Below, piece after piece: positions 1-6,387 of a stretch of DNA of 14,582 nucleotides. Position numbers and translations under genes: made by a program. How positions within the stretch are numbered: the stretch's first letter is position 1; each line of letters starts with the position of its first letter. Below the pieces are notes generated by a model. That model was not told the DNA's origin, made no database searches, and was given only the letters and a program-made list of their open reading frames with translations. The DNA is from an uncultured Clostridia bacterium (GTDB taxonomy: Bacteria; Bacillota; Clostridia; TANB77; CAG-508). The stretch covers positions 1 through 14,582 of the forward strand of contig CALXVO010000021.1 in NCBI GenBank assembly GCA_944392065.1, written 5' to 3'.

Positions 1-22
1 TTTAAGATACAATTATATTACC

Positions 23-40
23 ACAATTTACATAAATTGT
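23..40. promoter_or_regulatory. Palindromic operator candidate upstream of the off-window gene
   Basis: The sequence is an 18-bp perfect palindrome, ACAATTTA-CA-TAAATTGT, or ACAATT-N6-AATTGT. Read on the minus strand, a TATAAT -10 element lies at 12-17. With 17-bp spacing the -35 position would be 35-40, so the palindrome would overlap the -35 of a minus-strand promoter serving a gene left of the window. The same ACAATT-N6-AATTGT arrangement occurs at 2549-2566 before the response regulator gene. Operator function is inferred; no downstream gene is visible. Confidence 0.4.
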
Positions 41-52
41 AAAGAAAAACTC

Positions 53-70
53 ATCGACAAAATTCGACAA
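53..70 (-). promoter_or_regulatory. Tandem Spo0A (0A) box-like sites
   Basis: On the minus strand this reads TTGTCGAA (63-70) followed by TTGTCGAT (53-60), that is TGTCGAA-N3-TGTCGAT. The established 0A box is TGTCGAA, and tandem boxes one helical turn apart are a known Spo0A dimer arrangement, for example at the abrB promoter. The sites lie about 40-50 bp upstream of a minus-strand TATAAT at 12-17, so they probably act on a gene left of the window. The first box is exact and the second has one mismatch. Spo0A binding is an inference from the motif. Confidence 0.5.
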
Positions 71-76
71 GTTAGT

Positions 77-150
77 AATTGGGTAAATTGGGGACAGGCG
101 TATTTGTCCACTCTTTTCCACAAATACGCCTGTCCCCAATTTACCCAATT
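77..150. repeat. Perfect 31-bp inverted repeat with 12-nt loop
   Basis: Arms 77-107 and 120-150 are exact reverse complements separated by 108-119. The arms contain a GGGGACAGGCG core and are richer in G and C than the surroundings. The right arm ends on the last base of the kinase stop codon, so the element abuts the gene with no spacer. There is no T tract on the minus-strand exit side, so it is not a typical intrinsic terminator, although the stem would be very stable in RNA. I have a general memory of similar GGGGACAGG-type palindromes dispersed in Firmicute genomes, some near REP-associated IS200-like transposases. That link is an inference, and no transposase is visible here. Confidence 0.8.
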
Positions 151-1631
151 TATAATTCGAAATAAAATTCTACTCCATTTTCTTTGTTTATTACGCCATA
201 CGCGTTTTGATAATTGTTCATTATTGCTTTAACTAGTGCTAAACCTATTCCAGTTCCCCCATCTGTTCTATTTCTTGAAGAATCTTCTTTATAAAATCTT
301 CCCCAAATTTTATCTATATGTTCTTCATCGATATTATTTCCTGTGTTAAATACCGAAATTCTTGTTTTATCATCTTCTTTATTTTGTTCTATTCTTATTT
401 CTATTTGTTTAATTCCATTTACTTCTTTTGCATGTTTTATAGCATTTGTGAAATAATTTGTTATTACTTGTTCAATGTAAAAATCATCTGCATAAACCAT
501 AACTGGATTATTTACTTCAAATTTTATTTCAATATCTTTTTCTTCTATCATAACTTTGCATTTTCTAATAACTTCATTTATTAATTCTACAATGTCAAAT
601 TCCTTATTATTAAACTCCCTTTTTCCATATTCTAGTTTCATTAATTCTAATAATTGTTTTACAAGTGTATCCATTTTGTTTGATTCATCTAGTATAACCT
701 CTGCATAAAACTTTCTTGATTCATCATCTGTGTTTACATTTTCTATTAATCCTTCTGCATATCCTTGAATTAATGCAATTGGTGTTTTTAATTCATGTGA
801 TACATCTGAAATAAACTGTTTTCTCATCTCATCTATTTTGGATTTTTGCTCTATGTCTTTTTCTAGTTCTGAGTTATTTTCTCTTAGCTGTTTTATGGTT
901 CTTTCAAGCTTATCGGACATTGTGTTAATGTTCTTTCCTAACTCATTTATCTCATCATCTGTATCTACAATTCTATATTTTTGGCTAAAATCAAATTTCG
1001 CCATTTTATTCGTTATATCATTTAATTGTAAGATTGGCTCTGTAAATTTTTTAGAAACATATGATGCAATAAATGCAGATATTATTACTATTATAAATCC
1101 AATAAATATTAGCACTTTATTAGATATCTGCACGCTTTGCTCTATTGGAACTGCTGGTATTCGTATGTACAAATTATATCCATTGTCTAACATTCCTGAA
1201 AGTAAAATATAACTTATATTATTTTCAATATCATTTATTCTTCTTATTTCAACCTTATCATCAGAATATATTAAATTTCTATTACTTTCAAAATTATCAC
1301 TATCTGTTACCATGTTTATAGTAGAAAAAAAGTCTCTATCAGTACTAAATATTATTATATTTTGATTTGTTTCTATAAATATATCAAAATTGTTATTGAA
1401 AGCTATTCTTTTTAATTCCTCTTCAATACTATTATTACTATTATTATTGTAATAATTATTTATCTTGTCATATACTGCCCTTACTGTATTTGTTTTAGAA
1501 TACATATAAAATGATTCTAAAGCCATGTTATTTATACCTATAAGGCACAATATAATAACAGCAATAATAACACACATGGTAAAAAATAGTTTAAATCTAA
1601 CTGATTTAAAATTTGTTTTTATTTTCGCCAT
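150..1631 (-). CDS. Membrane-bound sensor histidine kinase (HAMP, HisKA, HATPase)
   Basis: Encodes 493 aa. A membrane helix lies at about 15-35, an extracellular sensor region at about 36-170, and a second helix at about 173-192. A HAMP linker (about 193-245) and a coiled segment follow. The HisKA domain carries the phospho-accepting His279 in FISDVSHELKTP. The ATPase domain shows an N box with Asn396 (FTNAIKHA), a G1-like FNTGNN at 428-433 and a G2 box GGTGIGLALVK at 458-468. The G1 box has Asn rather than the usual Asp, a variant I recall in VanS-like Firmicute kinases. It should autophosphorylate and pass phosphate to the response regulator encoded upstream. The start is supported by GAGGAAGG about 13 nt upstream of the ATG. 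The sensor region is not recognisable, so the signal is unknown. A long inverted repeat abuts the stop codon. Confidence 0.95.
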   Translation of the reverse strand: MAKIKTNFKSVRFKLFFTMCVIIAVIILCLIGINNMALESFYMYSKTNTVRAVYDKINNYYNNNSNNSIEEELKRIAFNNNFDIFIETNQNIIIFSTDRDFFSTINMVTDSDNFESNRNLIYSDDKVEIRRINDIENNISYILLSGMLDNGYNLYIRIPAVPIEQSVQISNKVLIFIGFIIVIISAFIASYVSKKFTEPILQLNDITNKMAKFDFSQKYRIVDTDDEINELGKNINTMSDKLERTIKQLRENNSELEKDIEQKSKIDEMRKQFISDVSHELKTPIALIQGYAEGLIENVNTDDESRKFYAEVILDESNKMDTLVKQLLELMKLEYGKREFNNKEFDIVELINEVIRKCKVMIEEKDIEIKFEVNNPVMVYADDFYIEQVITNYFTNAIKHAKEVNGIKQIEIRIEQNKEDDKTRISVFNTGNNIDEEHIDKIWGRFYKEDSSRNRTDGGTGIGLALVKAIMNNYQNAYGVINKENGVEFYFEL

Positions 1632-1848
1632 TTTTAATCACATTCCTTCCTCAAGGCACAAATCTGGTTGGAAAAGAATTGTACTCTTGGCTAGAAAAAT
1701 TTTATTGAATCTCGGGTACAGATTTAAATCTCTCTCCCAGCGTTTCAATGTTTTTATTTAAAAGGCAAATAGGGTACTACTTTGCGCATATGTAACCTCG
1801 TTTTAAATGAAATTTGTGAGCACCAAAATGCAAGTATTTTTGAACCTC
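1632..1848 (-). other. Unusual 217-nt gap between response regulator and kinase
   Basis: Two-component partners are normally adjacent or overlapping, but here 217 nt separate them. On the minus strand the regulator stop codon overlaps a perfect Shine-Dalgarno (TAGGAGG, 1845-1851), yet no credible ORF follows: the nearest TTG opens only 18 codons. Two hairpin-prone stretches are visible: GCAAA/TTTGC flanking 11 nt around 1762-1794, and a palindrome AGATTTAAATCT within a GGG...CCC frame around 1713-1740. The kinase has its own ribosome-binding site. The segment could be a structured intercistronic RNA or the remnant of an insertion. I recognise no known riboswitch class. Confidence 0.45.
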
Positions 1849-2526
1849 CTATTTTACTTCGAATTTATAGCCTATACCTCTTATGGTCTCAATATATTTT
1901 CCCTTTTTTCCTAACTTATGTCTAATTTTTTTTATATGACTATCTATTGTTCTTGAATCTCCATAATAGTCATAATTCCATACATTGTTTAAAATTTTGT
2001 CTCTAGATAACGCAATATTTGCATTATCTACTAAATATTTTAAAAGTTCATATTCTCTTAGGCTCATTTCTATTTGCTTTCCATCAACTGTTACTGTTCT
2101 TCCTTCTGAATCTATTACAATTCCTCCATAATCTCTTAGTTCTTTTTCTTTTGGATTTGTTCTTTTTAATATTGCTTCTACCCTAGCGACTAGAATCTTA
2201 GGGCTAAATGGTTTTGATATATATTCATCCACCCCAAGTTCAAATCCGAAAAGTTCGTCTTGTTCTTCTCCTCTTGCAGTAAGCATGATTATTGGAACTT
2301 TTGAAGTCTGACGAATTTGGCGAAGTACTGACCAGCCATCTAGTTTTGGCATCATCACATCTAACAGTATTAGATTAATCTTATTTTGATTCTCTTCAAA
2401 TACTCTTAGAGCATCTTCTCCATCTTCCGCTTCTAAAATGCTATAACCTTTTTGTATTAGAAAATCTTTAATTAATTTTCTCATTCTTGACTCATCATCT
2501 ACTATAAGAACTGTTGTATCTCCCAT
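1849..2526 (-). CDS. OmpR/PhoB-family response regulator
   Basis: Encodes 225 aa from the chosen ATG. The receiver domain (about 5-120) has the acidic pair Asp10/Asp11, phospho-acceptor Asp56 in LILLDVMMP, Thr83 and Lys105 (ISKPF). The C-terminal winged-helix DNA-binding domain (about 130-225) shows the OmpR-type signature around SRTIDSHIKKIRHKLG and a GIGYKF end. The frame is open 8 codons further, from a GTG at 2550, but AAAGGA sits about 12 nt before the ATG at 2526. The receiver sequence also begins directly there, so I prefer 2526. It is the transcription partner of the kinase downstream. A perfect palindrome just upstream suggests autoregulation, although OmpR-type regulators more often bind direct repeats. 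Confidence 0.93.
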   Translation of the reverse strand: MGDTTVLIVDDESRMRKLIKDFLIQKGYSILEAEDGEDALRVFEENQNKINLILLDVMMPKLDGWSVLRQIRQTSKVPIIMLTARGEEQDELFGFELGVDEYISKPFSPKILVARVEAILKRTNPKEKELRDYGGIVIDSEGRTVTVDGKQIEMSLREYELLKYLVDNANIALSRDKILNNVWNYDYYGDSRTIDSHIKKIRHKLGKKGKYIETIRGIGYKFEVK

Positions 2527-2546
2527 TTTAGATATCATTCCTTTCA

Positions 2547-2603
2547 ACACAATTTTTTTTAATTGTGTATTTAATTTTATTAAAACAATTTATATCATTG
2601 TGT
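2547..2603. promoter_or_regulatory. Palindromic operator candidates upstream of the response regulator
   Basis: Positions 2547-2568 form a perfect 8-bp inverted repeat with a 6-T spacer: ACACAATT (2547-2554) and AATTGTGT (2561-2568). A looser second copy, ACAAT-N7-ATTGT, lies at 2585-2601. A further ATTGTGT half-site is at 2620-2626. The perfect copy is immediately upstream of the ribosome-binding site, so it could be a leader hairpin or a repressor-type operator. The core ACAATT-N6-AATTGT is identical to the one at 23-40. Function is inferred. Confidence 0.45.
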
Positions 2604-2644
2604 TTCATTTTATACCTTTATTGTGTCCTTTGTATGAATTTTAT

Positions 2645-2671
2645 CCCCTCACTAAAATTTATCGTGAGGGG
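2645..2671 (-). terminator. Hairpin after the MscS-type gene
   Basis: CCCCTCAC (2645-2652) and GTGAGGGG (2664-2671) form a perfect 8-bp GC-rich stem with an 11-nt loop, 6 nt after the channel gene stop codon. The minus-strand exit is ATAAAATTC, without a clean T tract. It may be a weak terminator or an mRNA 3'-end stabiliser separating this gene from the response regulator. Confidence 0.55.
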
Positions 2672-2677
2672 TATGTG

Positions 2678-3754
2678 TTAATTTTCTTTTTCTTCTTGAT
2701 GAACATATACATTTTGTCCTGGGTATGCAATACTTACTTTTTCTGATTCTAGTATTTTTAGTATATCTTGATTCACTTTTTGTCTAAAATCCAAATACTC
2801 TGTATAGTTTATAATTTCGGTATACATACATATGTTAATATTTATTCCACTAGTCTCTATAGTATTAAAATGTACTTGTGACGTTCCATTTACTACATCT
2901 TTATTATTTTCTAAAACAAACTTTATTCTATTTACTATTTTCTCTATTTTATCAGAATTTGTTTCTAATGGTAGTTTTATGTCAAATGCATATCTTCTCT
3001 GATTCATTCTTGAATAATTTATTATGTTATTTGTCGTAAAATTAGAATTTTGAATGGTAACTATAGAATTATCAGATGTTTTTATTTTCGTACATCTAAA
3101 AGATATTTCTATTACTTCTCCTTCATTTACTCCTACTGCTATCCAATCTCCTACTAAAAATGGTTTATCTGACATCATAGTAAAACCTGAAATTAAACTT
3201 TTTACAAAATCCTGTGCTGCTAGTGCAACTACTGCACTTCCAATACCTAACCCTGCAATGAGGCTTGACGGATTAATTCCAAATACTGCTAATATCAAAA
3301 GACCTGCACCTGTATAAATTATATATTTTAATATTTTACTCGTAAAACTAGCTACAGTTCTATTGCCATCAGGTTTGTCTTCATTTCTCAATCTTTTCAC
3401 AATTCCGCTCTTTGGATCTACAAAATTCACAAGCCCTTTAGCAATTATACAAATAATAGAAATATCAAGCAATTGCTTGCAAATTATCATAGCTTGTTCT
3501 GGTAAATTTATAACTAAGACTCCAATATATATACCTATAGAAATAAACAAAGCTTTAAGTGGTTTGTAGAAAGGATTATTTTTAATTTTTCTTTTATCTT
3601 TTTCTCTAAACTTAAACATCTTAATTATTAAATATGAGAATATTGGGCTCAATATAACAAAAATTCCAATAATTATAAGTGCAATTCCAACATCTAATAC
3701 TTGTTCTTTAGTAATATTTTTAAAGAAATTTATTATATTATTTATTTGTTCCAT
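2678..3754 (-). CDS. MscS-type small-conductance mechanosensitive channel
   Basis: Encodes 358 aa, longer than the 286-aa E. coli MscS because of extra N-terminal membrane helices. Membrane segments lie at about 22-46, 67-84, 87-111 and 140-160. The pore-lining helix follows at about 164-192, rich in Gly and Ala (AGLGIGSAVVALAAQDFVKS). The cytoplasmic beta domain contains DKPFLVGDWIAV (196-207), and an alpha/beta C-terminal domain runs to about 350. It should open under membrane tension and release solutes during osmotic downshock. AAAGGA about 10 nt upstream supports the ATG. It lies 43 nt downstream of trmB on the same strand and may be cotranscribed with it. It is a divergent family member, so I give no orthologue name. 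Confidence 0.93.
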   Translation of the reverse strand: MEQINNIINFFKNITKEQVLDVGIALIIIGIFVILSPIFSYLIIKMFKFREKDKRKIKNNPFYKPLKALFISIGIYIGVLVINLPEQAMIICKQLLDISIICIIAKGLVNFVDPKSGIVKRLRNEDKPDGNRTVASFTSKILKYIIYTGAGLLILAVFGINPSSLIAGLGIGSAVVALAAQDFVKSLISGFTMMSDKPFLVGDWIAVGVNEGEVIEISFRCTKIKTSDNSIVTIQNSNFTTNNIINYSRMNQRRYAFDIKLPLETNSDKIEKIVNRIKFVLENNKDVVNGTSQVHFNTIETSGININICMYTEIINYTEYLDFRQKVNQDILKILESEKVSIAYPGQNVYVHQEEKEN

Positions 3755-3797
3755 TACCTTTCAGTCCTTTCTTGTATCTTACATTATTTTTTATACT

Positions 3798-4475
3798 TTA
3801 TTTATTAATATGTGATATAATATTATTTGCGATGAGTGCTTTTATTTTTATTCCTTGCTCTTTAAACATTTTTTCATGTTCTGTCTCTATATTTACCCAA
3901 AAGTCATCTTCTTTTTCCAAATCATAGGTTTTCTTTTCTATGTTAAAACCTACTTCTTTAAAATAGTTAATGCTATCATTAAATAATTCATCATCATCTG
4001 TTTTAAAAAACATTTTAGATCCTATATTTAAAAATTCTTTATATTTTTCTAGCTGTCTTGTATGTGTAAGTCTCTTTTTTCTATGTTTTCCTCGTGGCCA
4101 CGGATTGCAAAAATTTATATATATTCTTTCTATTCCATCTTCTTTAGAAAAGATATTATTTATTCTTTCTATATCATACCTTGTTATATAAATATTATCT
4201 ATTTCTTTATTATTGCTTTTATATTCTTCTTCAATTTTTCTCTTTGCTAATCCAAGCATTGCATCTACTAAATCAATTGCAATATAATTTATATTTTGGT
4301 TACTAACTGCAAGCTTAGAAATAAATCCACCTTTTCCGCAACCTAATTCTATATATATTGGATTACTATTTTTAAAAAGAGTTTTCCATCTTCCTTTATA
4401 TTCTTCTGGGTTATCTATATAAAACTTACTAGCTTCCAATTCTGGCCTAGCCCATGGTTTATATCTGATTCGCAT
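3798..4475 (-). CDS. trmB: tRNA (guanine-N7-)-methyltransferase
   Basis: Encodes 225 aa, the usual TrmB length. It methylates G46 in the variable loop of tRNAs using S-adenosylmethionine. The Rossmann SAM-binding motif is IELGCGKGGF at 42-51. The family signature NFCNPWPRGKHRKKRLTH is at 121-138, and the C-terminal TEHE is at 198-201. The signature has Asn124 where many bacteria have Asp (DPWP). I recall NPWP as a common clostridial form, so I do not read it as inactivating. AAGGGA lies just upstream of the ATG, and a good promoter sits at 4508-4536. The C-terminal stretch after about residue 210 looks less conserved. Confidence 0.95.
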   Translation of the reverse strand: MRIRYKPWARPELEASKFYIDNPEEYKGRWKTLFKNSNPIYIELGCGKGGFISKLAVSNQNINYIAIDLVDAMLGLAKRKIEEEYKSNNKEIDNIYITRYDIERINNIFSKEDGIERIYINFCNPWPRGKHRKKRLTHTRQLEKYKEFLNIGSKMFFKTDDDELFNDSINYFKEVGFNIEKKTYDLEKEDDFWVNIETEHEKMFKEQGIKIKALIANNIISHINK

Positions 4476-4507
4476 TTTTTATTCCCTTTCTTTTATTAAT
4501 AATTAAT

Positions 4508-4536
4508 ATTATATCATCAATTTTTTCTTCTAACAA
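4508..4536 (-). promoter_or_regulatory. Sigma-A type promoter for trmB
   Basis: On the minus strand there is a TTGTTA -35 (4531-4536), a 17-bp spacer and a TATAAT -10 (4508-4513). The -10 is preceded by TGA, forming an extended -10. It lies about 32 bp before the trmB start codon. Match to consensus is strong. Confidence 0.7.
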
Positions 4537-4651
4537 TAGTTTTTATATAGTTAATAACTTCTTTCTTTATTTTAGATAATTTAACTCTAACAAGTTTTTT
4601 ATCTTATTAGTATTATTTTGCTCTTTATAATATTTTTTATTCCGTTAACTA

Positions 4652-4694
4652 AACAAAACACTTTTCTTTATATAATATAGAAAAGTGCTTTGTT
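4652..4694 (-). terminator. Terminator hairpin of the J-domain gene
   Basis: Arms 4652-4667 and 4679-4694 pair over 16 positions, with a single G-U when read on the minus strand. The stem begins one base after the J-domain gene stop codon. The descending arm ends in GTTTTGTTTAGTT, a moderate T-rich tail. Confidence 0.7.
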
Positions 4695-4695
4695 T

Positions 4696-5457
4696 TTAAT
4701 TTTGAGCAAATAACCCTGTTATAAAATTCCATATTCCTTTAAAAATTCCTGTCACGATTGCTATTATTATGTCTATAATGGTCTTCAATATTGGATTTCC
4801 TTCATAAAAATTTACCATCCAATCATGTGTTGGTGGAATAAACCATAATATGACAAAAATAACCACTAAAATTAGAATTACCATAAAAAAATCTTTGATG
4901 CTTTCTTTTGACCAACCACGCTTAACTTTAAAGCCTAAACTTCTTAGATAATCATAATATGCATTTTGATACTCTTCATTTAAACTTTCTTGCATTCTTT
5001 TTCTTTGAATGGCTTCTTCTTTTTGTAATTTTTTTTCATATTTTAATCTCTCTTTTTCATAATCAAAATCATCTGTTTTCATATTATGACTATTATCTGA
5101 ATTGTATTGGTTATGTGTATTATATCCATCCGAATCATATTGGCTATACGTATTTTGAGATTTGTATTGATTGTATTCATCATATGTTCTTGAATTACTT
5201 TGGTTTTGATTTTCTAGTTTCTTTTTGCTTCTTTCTTGCTCTAATTTTATATCATATTCTTTTCTTTTTGTTTCATTTCCAAGTATTTCATAAGCTTCAT
5301 TAATTTGTTTCATCTTATTTTCCGCAATTTGCTTTTTATCCTGACTTTGTAAGTCTGGATGATACTTTTTTGCTAAAACCTTATATGCTTTTTCTATTAC
5401 TTCTTCTGAAGCATTTTCACTTACTTCTAACACTTCATATAATGTTCTTTCTTTCAT
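4696..5457 (-). CDS. Membrane-anchored J-domain (DnaJ-like) co-chaperone
   Basis: Encodes 253 aa. The N-terminal J domain (about 4-72) has the essential HPD motif at 33-35 and should stimulate an Hsp70 (DnaK) ATPase. A low-complexity Asn/Gln/Tyr/Ser-rich linker (about 80-130) follows, with repeated NQY/SQY units. Next is a charged, probably coiled helical region (about 130-175). One clear membrane helix is at 190-208 (FFMVILILVVIFVILWFIPP), and a second hydrophobic or amphipathic segment is at about 223-250. It lacks the zinc-finger and substrate-binding domains of true DnaJ, so it probably recruits Hsp70 to the membrane. AAGGGA lies upstream of the ATG. It is divergent from the DUF4364 gene with about 120 nt between them. 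Confidence 0.88.
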   Translation of the reverse strand: MKERTLYEVLEVSENASEEVIEKAYKVLAKKYHPDLQSQDKKQIAENKMKQINEAYEILGNETKRKEYDIKLEQERSKKKLENQNQSNSRTYDEYNQYKSQNTYSQYDSDGYNTHNQYNSDNSHNMKTDDFDYEKERLKYEKKLQKEEAIQRKRMQESLNEEYQNAYYDYLRSLGFKVKRGWSKESIKDFFMVILILVVIFVILWFIPPTHDWMVNFYEGNPILKTIIDIIIAIVTGIFKGIWNFITGLFAQN

Positions 5458-5537
5458 CTATTTCCCCTTATCTCTAATTATCTTTCTAAAATTATATCAT
5501 TATTCTCCAAAAAATCATAGTATTTTTAGCAGATTTA

Positions 5538-5546
5538 TGCTATAAT
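5538..5546 (+). promoter_or_regulatory. Extended -10 promoter for the DUF4364 gene
   Basis: TGC-TATAAT forms an extended -10 element at 5538-5546. The -35 region 17 bp upstream is poor. AGAGGTGAT at 5564-5572 is the ribosome-binding site that places the start at a TTG codon (5579). Confidence 0.5.
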
Positions 5547-5578
5547 TATTTTGATTTTTCAGAAAGAGGTGATAATCT

Positions 5579-6358
5579 TTGAAACTTGCATCTAATGGAG
5601 AAACATTGGCAGAAAGCAAAGTCCTTATTTTATATATTTTAAATAGTGTAAAAAAGTCAATTACAAATAATGCTTTATATAAGATAGTACTTTCTGTTTT
5701 GGATATGAACTATTTTTACTTTCAACAATTTTTATTAGATTTAGTAAAGAGTGATTTTGTCTTTACTTATGACAAAGAAGATCATCATATGTATTTAATA
5801 ACAGATAAGGGCATTAGAACTTTAGAACTTACAGAAGATATATTACCTGGAATATTGAAATTACAAGTAGATACAAATTTAAAATATGCTTTAGATGATG
5901 TTAATGAGGAAAATTCAATTGTTGCAGAATATACTCCTGTTAGCGAAAATTACTATAATGTAACTTGTAAAATTATGGAGAATAATGAATGCCTTTTCGA
6001 AGTAAAAACTTTTGCAGGATCTCGTGAACAGGCTAAATTAATTGTTGATAATTGGAAAAAGCATGCAGGAATAATGTATCCAAGTCTTTTGGAAATTTTA
6101 ACTCAAGATTTTGGCGATGAAACTGTAGAAGAAGAAAAAAGTAAATCATCTGAAGAAGTAATAGGCTCTCCTCTAGATGTATACAATTATGATGTTATTA
6201 ATAGAACTTCTTTAGAGGATACCAATATTTCTAGTGAAAAAGATTCTGAAGAAAGCTCAGAGGATTTTGATAAACACTCCTCTGCCCTTTCTAATAATTC
6301 TGATGTAATAGAAGGTAATATAAATTTATTTGATTTAATGGATCATCCAAAAAAATAG
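5579..6358 (+). CDS. DUF4364 family protein with winged-helix-like N-terminus
   Basis: Encodes 259 aa from a TTG start supported by AGAGGTGAT 6-7 nt upstream. Residues about 8-90 resemble the DUF4364 domain of clostridial proteins: an AESKVLILYIL-type first helix, then FQQFLLDLVKS and YLITDKGIRTL. This layout is typical of a winged helix-turn-helix, so a DNA-binding role is plausible but unproven. A beta-rich segment (about 110-160) follows. The tail (about 188-259) is acidic and Ser/Glu/Asp-rich, probably disordered, and is an extension beyond the conserved domain. The last two lysine codons and the stop codon lie inside the shared terminator with proS. The function of the family is not established. 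Confidence 0.85.
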   Translation: MKLASNGETLAESKVLILYILNSVKKSITNNALYKIVLSVLDMNYFYFQQFLLDLVKSDFVFTYDKEDHHMYLITDKGIRTLELTEDILPGILKLQVDTNLKYALDDVNEENSIVAEYTPVSENYYNVTCKIMENNECLFEVKTFAGSREQAKLIVDNWKKHAGIMYPSLLEILTQDFGDETVEEEKSKSSEEVIGSPLDVYNYDVINRTSLEDTNISSEKDSEESSEDFDKHSSALSNNSDVIEGNINLFDLMDHPKK

Positions 6359-6387
6359 CCAAGATTTTAAATCTTAGCTATTTTTTT
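6349..6387. terminator. Bidirectional terminator overlapping both converging 3' ends
   Basis: Arms 6349-6366 and 6370-6387 pair with one mismatch (G-U on the minus strand). There are 7 As on one side and 7 Ts on the other, so both strands end in a T tract. The DUF4364 stop codon (6356-6358) lies in the left arm. The proS stop codon (6367-6369) is the loop, and the last six proS codons are encoded in the right arm. Confidence 0.9.

Noticed and set aside
77..150. Inverted repeat as the intrinsic terminator of the kinase gene
   Set aside because: It lacks a T tract on the exit side and is far longer than normal terminators. It may still stop polymerase incidentally.
1764..1799. Tiny 11-codon minus-strand ORF after GAGG in the regulator-kinase gap
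   Set aside because: It is too short to support as a gene without conservation data.
1632..1848. Known riboswitch in the regulator-kinase gap
   Set aside because: Some short motifs looked suggestive, but I could not match the conserved core of any class I know.
3798..4475. TrmB as inactive because of Asn in place of Asp in the DPWP motif
   Set aside because: NPWP appears to be a common clostridial form, and all other motifs are intact.
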